DNA of 48,688 bases from Clostridium sp. (lineage in GTDB: Bacteria; Bacillota; Clostridia; Clostridiales; Clostridiaceae): assembly GCF_030532265.1 (NCBI RefSeq), contig NZ_JAUNLM010000012.1:1-48688 (forward strand), in the 5' to 3' direction. Each line of letters begins with the position of its first letter. Position 1 is the first letter of the stretch. A model generated the notes under the pieces. The model had not been told where the DNA came from. It saw only the letters and a program-made list of their open reading frames with translations, and did no database searches. The position numbers and the translations under genes were made by a program. Shown here in pieces: positions 28,132 to 36,170 of this stretch.

Positions 28132-28309
28132 TGTTAACATTTTTCATCAACATAAATTATTTTTCTTAAATAAATTCTAACTAATAATCTTTATTTCTAC
28201 AACACCCATCATATTGATTATTTTTTTATTTTTTTGGTATATATTGTGGTGTTTTTATACTATATTTTTTATGGAAATTATTCTTTATTTTTACATATTA
28301 TAAACATAG
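28132..28309. other. AT-rich spacer between the two DnaA-box groups
   Basis: About 178 bases with long T-runs (28218-28235) and no open frame. It resembles the easily melted DNA seen beside DnaA boxes in origins. No other feature recognised. Confidence 0.5.
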
Positions 28310-28327
28310 TTATCCACATTATCAACA
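28310..28327 (+). promoter_or_regulatory. DnaA-box cluster B (two tandem boxes)
   Basis: TTATCCACA (28310-28318), a perfect consensus box, is followed without a gap by TTATCAACA (28319-28327), an 8/9 match in the same orientation. Confidence 0.75.
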
Positions 28328-28442
28328 ACAATTCTTAATAAATCCTTTAAATAAGCCATTTATAGCCTGTTAATTATTATTCTGAATAATTATATTTTTT
28401 TGTAGAAAAATATAGTGATATAACTTTTAAGGAGTGATTATT

Positions 28443-28682
28443 TTGAATACTGGAAATATAATGACATTTTTAGATGAAAATAATAATAAAATTGATTATT
28501 CTATTTTAGAACAAAAATTATTATGTGGAACTGAATACGTTGCATTAGCACCTGTTAATTCTCCAAATCAAATAGAAATATTTAAAATTAAATTTGATAA
28601 AGATTGGAATGAATCATTAGAGGAAGTATCATCTGAAAAAGAATTATCAATGTATAAACAAATTTCAAAGCTTAAATTTTAA
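28443..28682 (+). CDS. DUF1292 family protein
   Basis: 79 residues from TTG 28443, with AAGGAG eight bases before it. A GTG at 28434 is part of that ribosome site and is rejected. The pattern MTFLDENNNKIDYSILEQ, then EYVALAPV and IEIFKIKFD, matches the DUF1292 (YrzB-like) family of short acidic cytosolic proteins common in Firmicutes; function unknown. It is a single gene, divergent from sfsA across the DnaA-box region. A TGATATAAC extended -10-like element lies close upstream of the ribosome site. Confidence 0.83.
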   Translation: MNTGNIMTFLDENNNKIDYSILEQKLLCGTEYVALAPVNSPNQIEIFKIKFDKDWNESLEEVSSEKELSMYKQISKLKF

Positions 28683-28983
28683 GCAAAAGTACATTTAAAT
28701 TAAAAAGAATTTCTATAATTTCATAATATAAAGCTATTAATATGTATATTTTTATTAATATACTTAACTTCATAAAGACTTTAATTGAAATATTGAAATT
28801 CTTTTTAATAAATATTATTTCTAAAATTATACTTTAAAATTTAGAAAACAAGTAATTAAATTGTATAAAAAATAATATTATGTAATTCAGAATTTTTATT
28901 TTGTAAATAATTATAAAAATCCTTAACAAATCTTATTAAATTCTTAAGTCTCTTAAAATAATCTTTAAATACGCACCAATACG
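28683..28983. other. Gene-free region with nested inverted repeats
   Basis: Very AT-rich. It holds the 28699-28809 nested inverted repeat (listed separately). The remainder up to the DUF1700 promoter shows no supported frame. Confidence 0.55.
28699..28809. repeat. Nested inverted repeat, about 110 bp
   Basis: Outer arms 28699-28723 and 28786-28809 are near-perfect complements (core ATTAAAAAGAATTTC). Inside, TATGTATATT (28741-28750) pairs with AATATACTTA (28759-28768) with one mismatch. An RNA copy would form a long two-level hairpin. It could be a DUF1292 terminator, a small RNA or a small terminal-inverted-repeat element. Confidence 0.55.
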
Positions 28984-29012
28984 TTGAATTGTCATTAAGC
29001 GAATATTATACT
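28984..29012 (+). promoter_or_regulatory. Probable promoter of the DUF1700-DUF4097 operon
   Basis: TTGAAT (28984-28989), a 17-base spacer, and TATACT (29007-29012). It gives a leader of about 65 bases. Just upstream AATACG occurs twice (28968 area and 28978 area), a possible regulator half-site. Confidence 0.5.
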
Positions 29013-29081
29013 ATGAATATGAAATTTTTTACAAAATCTATATAACTTTTTGTAATTTAGTTATAATAGGGGGATGTCAAT

Positions 29082-29960
29082 GTGACTAAATCAGAATTTT
29101 TATCAATACTTGCAAATGGACTTAAAGAACTTCCTGATAGAAAGCTTGCTGAGATTATTTTTGATTATCAAGAAAATTTTATATCTGGATTTTCTGAAGG
29201 AAAAAATGAAGAAGACATTATAAATGAATTAGGAAATCCATACGATTTAATTGTTCATTATAAAAATCTTTATCTAAAAAATAGTTATAATGAATATACA
29301 AAAGACTATCACGAAAATGATTATAATAAATATGTAAAAGACTATAGTGATACTTCAGATAAAACTGCATCTACTAATATAAATGATAAAGAACAATTTT
29401 CTAATGATTTAATTTCAAGTTCTAATATTAGTACTGATACTAAATCAAGTGAAGAATCAAAAAGTAAAAATAATGATTGTAAAAAAGAAACAATAGATCA
29501 TATTAATTACTCATCTAATTCAAATATTAGAGATACTAATAATACATCTAAAAAATTTTTCTCTAAAAATTTTTCAATCAATATACGTGGAGTAATAAAA
29601 CTTGCTTTAATTTGTTTTTTGTTCTTATTATGTATCCCAATAATTCTATCTATCGGAGGGCTTGCCTTCGGAATATTTGCTGCAATAATTGCAATACTTA
29701 TAGCAGCTATAGCTTTTAGTATTGCTTTAAATATAGGTAGTATATCTGTTTTGTTAGGAAAAATGGGATTAGTTATATTAGGAGCAAGTAATACACCAGC
29801 ATTTATAACTGAATTTCCTACTGCTTCAATAATCATGTTTATAATAGGCTCAATTTCATTAACTTTACTTTTTATAATGCTAACTTATTATTTATTAAAA
29901 TTTTGCTTATTCTATTCAATTAAATTAGTAAAAAAAATATTTGGTAAGGAGGCTAACTAA
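29082..29960 (+). CDS. DUF1700 (HAAS) membrane protein
   Basis: 292 residues from GTG 29082, with AGGGGGA upstream; nearby ATGs run straight into a stop. The N-terminal 60 residues (MTKSEFLSILANGLKELP, then EELGNP-like NELGNPYDLI) are the HAAS helical domain. A long Ser/Asn/Asp/Lys-rich linker of about 95 residues follows, then three or four membrane helices (about 165-285). HAAS proteins usually sit in operons with a PadR regulator and a DUF4097 protein and may transmit envelope signals; no PadR gene is present here. The next gene begins one base after the stop, so translation is likely coupled. Confidence 0.82.
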   Translation: MTKSEFLSILANGLKELPDRKLAEIIFDYQENFISGFSEGKNEEDIINELGNPYDLIVHYKNLYLKNSYNEYTKDYHENDYNKYVKDYSDTSDKTASTNINDKEQFSNDLISSSNISTDTKSSEESKSKNNDCKKETIDHINYSSNSNIRDTNNTSKKFFSKNFSINIRGVIKLALICFLFLLCIPIILSIGGLAFGIFAAIIAILIAAIAFSIALNIGSISVLLGKMGLVILGASNTPAFITEFPTASIIMFIIGSISLTLLFIMLTYYLLKFCLFYSIKLVKKIFGKEAN

Positions 29961-29961
29961 T

Positions 29962-30933
29962 ATGAAAAAACCTCTTATAAAAAAGAAATATAAAATTGCT
30001 TTATTAGTTCTTCTTATAATTTGTATAGCTTCATATATAAGTTCTGTTGCAATACTTTATAATAGTGGTTATAGATTATCAAATTACAAAGAAGATGCCA
30101 AAAAATTCTTAGGATTTGATTCTCGATTATTTAATGCAGAAACTTGGTTTGAAAATACTATTGCTACAACCAAACAAGCCAAATACACTATAAATAAAGA
30201 TATAGATTCTATAAATATAATATCTAATAATTCTGATATAAGAATATATCCTAATAATTCAAATGAACTATCATTAGAATTTTCTATATCAGGTAAAGAA
30301 AGTATAGTTAAAGATTTTAATTCTAAAGAAATAAAATTTAATAAAAATGGTGGAACTTTAACTTTTAACACTGAGAACTTAGATTCATCAATAGATTATA
30401 ATACAATAAATATTTCTATACCTAAGAGCTATAATAAAAATTTAACTATAAAACCAACATTATCTCAAATATCTATAATTAATTTAAATTTGAATAATTT
30501 AAACATAAAAGGAGATACTTCATCGGTTGAACTTTCTGATATAAAAGCCACTAATGTTGATGTAGAAACACTTGGTGATATAAGTTGTACAAATTCTAAT
30601 TTTAAAAACTCTAAAATTAAAAATGACAACGGAAAGATTTATTGTAATGGATATTTTGGAAACTCATCTATAGAATGCTATTCAGGAGAAATTGATTTTT
30701 CATTTACTAAACTTGGTTCATCTACTAGTATTTCAAATACTCATGGAATAATAAATATATATAATAGAGGTAATGTAAGTGATTATTCATTAAATGCAAA
30801 AACTCGTAATGGCGAAATAATAGCATTAAATGATAAAACTTTTGATAAAAAAATATATACAAAAAAATTCGGTAATGGAAAAGATATCTTAAGTATAAAA
30901 TCAACTGAATCTGGAGTTATAAACATAAATTAA
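29962..30933 (+). CDS. DUF4097 membrane-anchored beta-repeat protein
   Basis: 323 residues from ATG 29962, with AAGGAGG ten bases upstream and inside the end of the DUF1700 gene; a longer in-frame TTG start would begin within that gene and lacks its own site. One membrane helix (about 12-32, ALLVLLIICIASYISSVAIL) is followed by an extracellular region of short repeating beta strands (SINIISNNSDIRIYPN, VELSDIKATNVDVETLGDIS) typical of DUF4097 right-handed beta-helix-like proteins. Function unknown; the paired DUF1700 protein suggests a joint envelope role. Ends at a bidirectional terminator. Confidence 0.82.
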   Translation: MKKPLIKKKYKIALLVLLIICIASYISSVAILYNSGYRLSNYKEDAKKFLGFDSRLFNAETWFENTIATTKQAKYTINKDIDSINIISNNSDIRIYPNNSNELSLEFSISGKESIVKDFNSKEIKFNKNGGTLTFNTENLDSSIDYNTINISIPKSYNKNLTIKPTLSQISIINLNLNNLNIKGDTSSVELSDIKATNVDVETLGDISCTNSNFKNSKIKNDNGKIYCNGYFGNSSIECYSGEIDFSFTKLGSSTSISNTHGIINIYNRGNVSDYSLNAKTRNGEIIALNDKTFDKKIYTKKFGNGKDILSIKSTESGVININ

Positions 30934-30971
30934 ATAGAATAATTATATAATCTTTATATTTTAGTATTAAA

Positions 30972-31002
30972 AATCACAATATACTTATGGTATATTGTGA
31001 TT
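30972..31002. terminator. Bidirectional terminator
   Basis: AATCACAATATAC (30972-30984) and GTATATTGTGATT (30990-31002), a 13-bp perfect stem between convergent genes. Confidence 0.85.
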
Positions 31003-31005
31003 AAT

Positions 31006-31428
31006 TTAAATATTCATATAGTTATTCATCTTAAATTTTAATCTTAACATCTTCTCTTCTTCTTCTGAAATATTCAAATATTTTTTTGCCCAAATATCTT
31101 CATTTACTTTTTCAAAGTTCATTATGTCAAATTTATCATCTTCTTTATATCCATACCAATATTCAAGAGAAAAACTACACCAAAATTTTAATATTAGATA
31201 TTTTTTATTATGAACTAGCATATTAATTTTAAAACATTTTCTTCTTTTTAAATATTCATAAAAATCTATTACATTATCTGCAATATTTTTTTCAAATATG
31301 AAGTTATCAAAAAACCTTACTTTAGAACAATTTGAAAATTCTTTTATCTTTATTATATCAACATTTTTTTCAAATAAATATTCTTTTGCATATCTATAAA
31401 GATATAAAGTATATAAATCTAACTTCAT
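31006..31428 (-). CDS. Hypothetical protein, 140 residues
   Basis: Start ATG 31428 has GGAGG upstream; a GTG four codons earlier overlaps the ribosome site. The product is rich in Lys, Phe, Tyr and Ile, with no signal peptide or clear membrane helix. Features visible are a Tyr-rich N-terminus (LDLYTLYLYRYAKEYLF), an aromatic middle (FWCSFSLEYWYGY) and a charged C-terminus. I recognise no family. The gene is isolated, divergent from the DUF3892 gene and convergent with the DUF4097 gene. Codon use is like its neighbours, so it is probably a real lineage-specific gene. Confidence 0.65.
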   Translation of the reverse strand: MKLDLYTLYLYRYAKEYLFEKNVDIIKIKEFSNCSKVRFFDNFIFEKNIADNVIDFYEYLKRRKCFKINMLVHNKKYLILKFWCSFSLEYWYGYKEDDKFDIMNFEKVNEDIWAKKYLNISEEEEKMLRLKFKMNNYMNI

Positions 31429-31491
31429 AAGAACCTCCACTATTTAAATTAATTTATAATGGTCTTATAATAATTTATTAAATTTAAACTT

Positions 31492-31514
31492 ATATTAGAA
31501 TAATAATCTAATAT
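31492..31514. repeat. Short inverted repeat in the divergent DUF3892 promoter region
   Basis: ATATTAGA (31492-31499) and TCTAATAT (31507-31514) with a seven-base gap, between two divergent genes. Possible operator; weak evidence. Confidence 0.3.
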
Positions 31515-31577
31515 TTTACTGAATAATTTTTTTAAAATTACTTAAACTATTATTGTATCAAATGGAGGTGTATTTAA

Positions 31578-31889
31578 ATGAAGGATACTATAAAAGATAA
31601 TATGACCGGAAATGTACCAAAAAATATTAATAAAATAGTTCCAACACCTAAAAGTGATGCACAAGAAATTACTAAAGTTGTTAAACACGGCGGGTTAATA
31701 ATAGGATATGAACTTCAAAACGGCCACCAAGTTGATAAAAATGCTGCAATTGAAATGGCTAAAAGAGGAGAAATCAAAGGTGTTGGCGTTGGAGTCTCCG
31801 CTAAAGGCGAAGAATATCTAAGAAGTTTACCAGATGGAGATGAATCTAACAACCTAAGTAATTTACCTATAATAACTATTCATGCATAA
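31578..31889 (+). CDS. DUF3892 domain protein
   Basis: 103 residues, ATG with GGAGGTG upstream. The C-terminal two thirds fits DUF3892: DAQEITKVVKHGGLIIGYEL, then GHQVDKNAAIEMAKRGEIKG and VGVSAKGEEYLRSLPD. The family consists of small cytosolic proteins, often clostridial, with no function known to me. The first 30 residues are a basic, flexible N-terminus. Monocistronic, with a strong terminator after it. Confidence 0.82.
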   Translation: MKDTIKDNMTGNVPKNINKIVPTPKSDAQEITKVVKHGGLIIGYELQNGHQVDKNAAIEMAKRGEIKGVGVGVSAKGEEYLRSLPDGDESNNLSNLPIITIHA

Positions 31890-31909
31890 CTATAATTTTT
31901 AACTACACT

Positions 31910-31936
31910 AAAGAGGGGTTAACTTATCCCCTCTTT
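31910..31936 (+). terminator. Terminator of the DUF3892 gene
   Basis: AAAGAGGGG (31910-31918) pairs with CCCCTCTTT (31928-31936). A short U-rich tail (TTTCCTCATGTTT) follows. Confidence 0.8.
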
Positions 31937-32093
31937 CCTCATGTTTAAACATATTTTTATTTTTAATTTATATTGAACTAAATTTTACTTTATTGAAACA
32001 ATACCTTCTTATATTTAATACAATTATTCATTACTATTTTGTTATAATAAACTAAGAACTTATATTTAAAACTTATAGAAAGAAGGGAATTAT

Positions 32094-32687
32094 ATGATTT
32101 CAGAAGAATTAAATAATTCACAAGAATTCATAAATACTGAAGAAAATTCAGAACAAAAAAATAGTACAAGCACTTCTAATAAAATAACAGATTTAGATAT
32201 TATTAATTTTATTGGAAATAAAAATACTAAGTATTATTTTGAAAAATTTAAAAATAACCACGAAAAATCAAATTTTGCATCATGGAATTGGGCTTCATTT
32301 TTCTTAGGAACATATTGGTTATTATATAGAAAGCTTTATAAATGGTTTATTGGAGTATTTTTAATAAAATTATTTGGCGGTATACTAATAGGTACATTCA
32401 GTTCTACATTAGCTGCTATTTTTGACTTAATAATTATGATTTTACTTGGAGTTTATGGAAACTGTATTTATGTACATGATAGTAAAAATAAAATTACTTC
32501 TCTAAAATCATTCTTTAATAAGTTTGGAGATAGCTCAGAAGCTCTAAAAGAAAATGGAGGAACTAATATTGTAGCTCCTTTAGTTCTATTAGCTGTATGC
32601 TTATTATTTGCAATTATGTTTGTATTAGTATTTGCTTCAGTATTTTCTAGCATGTTTATGAATTATCCAATGGGATTAGGATTTTAA
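32094..32687 (+). CDS. DUF2628 membrane protein
   Basis: 197 residues. A polar Ser/Asn/Glu-rich N-terminus (about 55 residues) precedes the DUF2628 signature NFASWNWASFFLGTYWLLYRK and three or four membrane helices, with a final helix near the C-terminus (APLVLLAVCLLFAIMFVLVF). The family occurs in many bacteria and has no assigned role that I know. ATG with AGAAGGGA upstream; a TATAAT at 32043-32048 is a probable -10, with a weak -35. It converges with a lipoprotein gene over a shared terminator. Confidence 0.82.
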   Translation: MISEELNNSQEFINTEENSEQKNSTSTSNKITDLDIINFIGNKNTKYYFEKFKNNHEKSNFASWNWASFFLGTYWLLYRKLYKWFIGVFLIKLFGGILIGTFSSTLAAIFDLIIMILLGVYGNCIYVHDSKNKITSLKSFFNKFGDSSEALKENGGTNIVAPLVLLAVCLLFAIMFVLVFASVFSSMFMNYPMGLGF

Positions 32688-32717
32688 AAAAAGGCTACAT
32701 ATATGTAGCCTTTTTTT
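32686..32717. terminator. Bidirectional terminator
   Basis: Perfect palindrome with 16-bp arms, core GGCTACATATATGTAGCC, flanked by seven As and seven Ts. It overlaps the stop codons of both convergent genes. Confidence 0.93.
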
Positions 32718-33435
32718 ATCTATATATTGTACCTGTTAAATTAACATGATCATACTCTTCAATAGGTTTATTATTATAAGTAAAAACTACTCCTCTAATC
32801 CAATCACCTTTATAAGATTTTTGTAAAAAACTTTCTGTAAGTGCCGTGTAAGTTGATAATCCTCCATAAGAACCTTGAAACCACTTTTTCACCCATTCAT
32901 TATTTCCACTGTCCTTTAAATTTATATAAGCTATATTATTTTTAACTTCTTTTACTTCTATCTTCATTGAATTAAATTTTTTATTTGATAACTCTACAGC
33001 TATTTTATTTAAATCTTCTTTTATAGAGTTTGATGAACTTTTAACTTCACCAATAATTATTTTTTTATCGCCTAATTCATCTAAAGAATATAACTTAAAT
33101 ACCTTATTTTGATTCTTCTTAATTTCTTCATACTTCCTTTTTTCTTCTTTTCTGCTCTTTTCTTCTTCTATTCTCTTAACTTCCTCCTTCTTTTTTGCTT
33201 CTTCTACTTTCTTTTTTTCTTTCTCTAATCTTGCTTTTTCTGCTGCATCTTTTTCCTCTTTAGCTTTTTTTAATTCTTCTTTTCTTTTAGTATCTTCTTT
33301 CTCTTTTTCTTCATTGTTATCTTCCTGATTAATTACTTCATTAGAATTTTCAGATATACTTTTATTCACACCAGAACATCCAATTAAAGATATAGATCCA
33401 ATACAAATAATAAAAGTAATTAAAAACCTTTTCAT
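32716..33435 (-). CDS. Lipoprotein with a Lys/Glu-rich coiled-coil segment
   Basis: 239 residues. Signal peptide with lipobox LIGC (Cys20), so it should be lipid-anchored on the outer membrane face. Residues about 38-110 are a highly charged Lys/Glu/Arg helix, likely a coiled-coil stalk. The C-terminal domain (about 112-239: IIIGEVKSSSNSIKEDLNKI, then YINLKDS, STYTALTESFLQ, GVVFTYNNKPI) has the beta-alpha pattern of GerMN-like domains of spore and envelope lipoproteins, but this is tentative. ATG with AAGGGGG upstream. Monocistronic, and separated from the next lipoprotein gene by a hairpin. Confidence 0.8.
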   Translation of the reverse strand: MKRFLITFIICIGSISLIGCSGVNKSISENSNEVINQEDNNEEKEKEDTKRKEELKKAKEEKDAAEKARLEKEKKKVEEAKKKEEVKRIEEEKSRKEEKRKYEEIKKNQNKVFKLYSLDELGDKKIIIGEVKSSSNSIKEDLNKIAVELSNKKFNSMKIEVKEVKNNIAYINLKDSGNNEWVKKWFQGSYGGLSTYTALTESFLQKSYKGDWIRGVVFTYNNKPIEEYDHVNLTGTIYR

Positions 33436-33535
33436 AAAAATCCCCCTTAATATAACAAAAAATAAATATATTCCTTCAGACTAATTCTATCATCTACTAA
33501 ATATATTTATTAATTTATTCTATATCAAAGAAAAA

Positions 33536-33565
33536 AGATACACAAATAATATTATTTATGTATCT
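33536..33565 (-). terminator. Terminator of the upstream lipoprotein gene
   Basis: AGATACA (33536-33542) and TGTATCT (33559-33565) pair, extended inward by AAATAAT with ATTATTT after one mismatch. Minus-strand tail TTTTTCTTTG. Confidence 0.7.
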
Positions 33566-33601
33566 AAAAAAATTCAATCTATATAAATAAACAAAATTTA
33601 A

Positions 33602-34186
33602 TTAATCTAATATTTCACTAGGACTAAGTCCACCTAATATTGCAGTAAGTACTTCACTATCATTTGTAATTTTCCACGTATCATCTATCTTCTTTAGCTT
33701 AACTTTAATATTTGTTGTTTTAAGCGGTGTTTCTTGATTTTCTAAAGCACTTAAAAATGCAGCATCGAAATCCCCACCTATTGGATTTCCATATTTATTA
33801 TTATTATTTAATTGATTTTCATTAAATTGTAATGCTTGTACATTTTGCATATAATTATTATAAATATAATTTCCGTCAAGAGCTGTAACTTCAACATCTG
33901 CAATTCCTATACCATTTTTTTCTTCTGTTTTATTTATTTTATATGATATCTTGCTTGCCCAATATTTTATAGCATCTTTTCTTTTATCATTATAACTATC
34001 AAATTTATTTATAGACTTGGCTAATAATCCACCATCTTCAACATACTTGTTTGCATTATTTAAATCCAATTCCTTGTATGCTTTAAAAAAGTCATTAACA
34101 CTATCGTAAATTTTTCTATTAGCACCACATGAAACTAAACTAAATAATAATACAACTATAACTGGAATTGATATTACTTTTTTCAC
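33602..34186 (-). CDS. Putative lipoprotein, NTF2/DUF4878-like size
   Basis: 194 residues from GTG 34186, preceded by AGAGGGGG at six-base spacing; the frame extends further but without a ribosome site, and the nearest ATG is out of frame. Signal peptide with lipobox LVSC (Cys20). The mature part starts KIYDSVNDFFKAYKELDLNN, which with the later conserved strands (ADVEVTALDGNY, NIKVKLKKIDDTWKI) resembles small lipid-anchored proteins of the NTF2-like/DUF4878 kind; this is a guess. A mid-region Asn-rich loop is unusual. Neighbour of another lipoprotein gene but separately terminated. Confidence 0.77.
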   Translation of the reverse strand: MKKVISIPVIVVLLFSLVSCGANRKIYDSVNDFFKAYKELDLNNANKYVEDGGLLAKSINKFDSYNDKRKDAIKYWASKISYKINKTEEKNGIGIADVEVTALDGNYIYNNYMQNVQALQFNENQLNNNNKYGNPIGGDFDAAFLSALENQETPLKTTNIKVKLKKIDDTWKITNDSEVLTAILGGLSPSEILD

Positions 34187-34421
34187 ATTAATCCCCCTCT
34201 TATTCCGTAATTTATATTTGATTATTTTAAAACTTAATATACACAATAATCTTTTATTATAAATTTAAATAATATATTTATTGCTATAAACTTATATAAA
34301 TTTATTTGCTTTTATTTCAATTATATCAATATATTAATAGTATTATTAACTATATCTATTCTTGTTAACATTAATTTTAATTATTATCTCAACATAGTTT
34401 ATTTTATTAATTATTTTTATA
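34187..34421. other. AT-rich spacer upstream of the lipoprotein gene
   Basis: About 235 bases with no frame or clear structure that I can support. It presumably holds the lipoprotein promoter. Confidence 0.5.
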
Positions 34422-34456
34422 AAAAAAGACAAGTGATTATAAAAACACTTGTCTTA
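34422..34456 (-). terminator. Terminator of the yitT-like gene
   Basis: AAGACAAGTG (34427-34436) and CACTTGTCTT (34447-34456) form a 10-bp stem; the minus-strand tail is TTTTTTTA. Confidence 0.88.
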
Positions 34457-34463
34457 TAAATTA

Positions 34464-35315
34464 TTAAAGTCCACTAACCTTTAAGAAACCTTTTCCTTGA
34501 ACTTCTTCTATATGTCCTATAGTAAAGAAAGCTTCATTATCTATCTTTTCTATAAAATCTTTTAATTTTTCTAATTCCTTTTTATTTAAAATGGAATAAA
34601 TTATTTCTTTCTTCTCTTTGCTATAAGCACCTGAACCTGCTAAAGCTGTACATCCTCTCTTTAATTCGTCCATTATAAATTTTGATATTTCTTCATTTTT
34701 ATTACTTATAATAGTAATTTGCTTTTTCTGATTCATAATAGATAATATTTTATCTATTAATGGTCCATTTATTACAACAGAAAGTAATGCATAAAATCCT
34801 TTATCTACCCCAAATGTTATAGCCCCTGATAAAGTTACTAAAAAATCTACACAAAGTAATGCTATACCAATATTAAAAGTAGTGTACTTATTTAATATTT
34901 TAGCTAATATATCAGTCCCTCCAGTTGATGCATTTATATTAAATACTATTGAAAGTCCTATAGCAACTATTATAGTTCCTAAAATAGTTGCAAGCATTAA
35001 ATCATTAGTTAACGCTTGTGGATGTATAAATTTATCCATAAACCATAATATAAAAGATAAGCCAAAGCTTGCATAAATAGTTTTAAGTCCAAAATCTCCA
35101 CCAACTACAATAAATGCCAGTACAAATAAAAATAAATTAACTATAAATGAGAAACTACCAACACTTAAACTAGGTATATAATGAGTTACTACAACAGCCA
35201 GTCCACTTACTCCTCCAGCAGCTATACAATTTGGTGCAAAGAAATACTCTATTGCTATTGAAATTAGAAGAACTCCTATAGTTATTATTCCGTATTCTTT
35301 TATGTTTTCTTTCAC
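34464..35315 (-). CDS. YitT family membrane protein (DUF161 + DUF2179)
   Basis: 283 residues from GTG 35315, with AGGAG nine bases upstream; the in-frame ATG 35324 abuts the ribosome site. Five or six membrane helices (about residues 8-190) include the typical FFAPNCIAAGGVSGLAVV and NINASTGGTDILAKIL. The cytosolic C-terminal DUF2179 domain (about 200-283, QITIISNKNEEISKFIMDEL and FFTIGHIEEVQGKGF) completes the family pattern. YitT proteins are widespread in Firmicutes; no transport substrate is firmly known to me. Single-gene unit with a terminator. Confidence 0.88.
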   Translation of the reverse strand: MKENIKEYGIITIGVLLISIAIEYFFAPNCIAAGGVSGLAVVVTHYIPSLSVGSFSFIVNLFLFVLAFIVVGGDFGLKTIYASFGLSFILWFMDKFIHPQALTNDLMLATILGTIIVAIGLSIVFNINASTGGTDILAKILNKYTTFNIGIALLCVDFLVTLSGAITFGVDKGFYALLSVVINGPLIDKILSIMNQKKQITIISNKNEEISKFIMDELKRGCTALAGSGAYSKEKKEIIYSILNKKELEKLKDFIEKIDNEAFFTIGHIEEVQGKGFLKVSGL

Positions 35316-35464
35316 AATTAACATCTCCTAATACAACTTTTATTTTTCTTTTGTTAAACACAATAACTAGAATAACAGAAATTTTATTCATATGATAGAG
35401 GTTTTTTTGAATAATTATAATTTTTTTTATTATATTTAGTTATTTTTTTGTTATTTTATGCAAA

Positions 35465-35507
35465 AAATCTAGATAATATTTTAATATTTCTAATATTATC
35501 TAGATTT
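35465..35507 (-). terminator. Terminator of the azoreductase-like gene
   Basis: AAATCTAGATAATATT (35465-35480) and AATATTATCTAGATTT (35492-35507), a 16-bp stem 14 bases after the stop; the minus-strand tail is TTTGCATA-like and weak. The rest of the region up to the YitT start is AT-rich without features. Confidence 0.7.
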
Positions 35508-35520
35508 ATCAAAATTTCTT

Positions 35521-36165
35521 TTATGATTCAAAATCCTCTATAATTGCATCTATTTTTTTCATCGCTCTATGTTCAGCATCCATTTTAGTATATTTATCAA
35601 TTCCTGTCCCATCAACTAATAATTCTTTAAACTTTTTAATTCCTAAAAATTTCATTATATCCTCAAAATATTCAACTCCTTGACTTAATTTTCCTCTTAA
35701 AATCCAAGGAATCTCCCCACCTGAAGATTGAACATAAACCATTTTTCTATTTCTATCATCTAATGAACCTTTTATTTTTTCATCTTTAATTTCAATAGTC
35801 TTACCAACCTGAACTATACAATCTAAATACTCCTTTAAAGGAGCTGGAAATGATAAGCTCCACATTGGTGCAGCTATTACATACATGTCAGCACTCCTAA
35901 ATTGATCACATAATTCATTTATTCTATCAACTTCTTTTTTATCATCATCATTTAAATTTTCATATTCTTTATTGTCTACTAAACAATTCCTGCCTTTAAA
36001 ATAATTATATTTTAATCTTGGTATATAATCTTCGTACAAATTTATTTCCTCTAATTTATATTGAGGATTTCTTTCTAATATTGTATTTACAAGATGCCTT
36101 GCTACTTTTCTGCTAGATGATTCTTCTTCAGGTTTTGAATTCACTATTATGTGTAATAACTTCAT
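35521..36165 (-). CDS. azoR: FMN-dependent NADH-azoreductase-like flavoprotein
   Basis: 214 residues, flavodoxin fold. The N-terminal FMN phosphate loop is HIIVNSKPEEESSSRKVA; YVIAAPMWSLSFPAPLKEYLD and YVQSSGGEIPW are the family's flavin and dimer motifs. The E. coli type is about 200 residues, so the length fits. Such enzymes reduce azo dyes and quinones with NAD(P)H and FMN; natural substrates are usually quinone-like or unknown. ATG with AGGAGTG upstream, but that ribosome site forms one arm of the amidase terminator hairpin (36171-36227), which could limit translation of read-through transcripts. Confidence 0.85.
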   Translation of the reverse strand: MKLLHIIVNSKPEEESSSRKVARHLVNTILERNPQYKLEEINLYEDYIPRLKYNYFKGRNCLVDNKEYENLNDDDKKEVDRINELCDQFRSADMYVIAAPMWSLSFPAPLKEYLDCIVQVGKTIEIKDEKIKGSLDDRNRKMVYVQSSGGEIPWILRGKLSQGVEYFEDIMKFLGIKKFKELLVDGTGIDKYTKMDAEHRAMKKIDAIIEDFES

Positions 36166-36170
36166 ATTAA

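Noticed and set aside
28088..28327. Chromosomal replication origin oriC
   Set aside because: DnaA boxes are present, but dnaA, dnaN and rpmH neighbours are not, so I call only a DnaA-box cluster.
28699..28809. Insertion sequence or MITE
   Set aside because: No transposase, and I could not identify target-site duplication or other copies in the window, so it stays a repeat of unknown nature.
35170..35391. Minus-strand open frame overlapping the YitT start
   Set aside because: It reads the YitT gene in another frame, and its composition is unlike a real protein.
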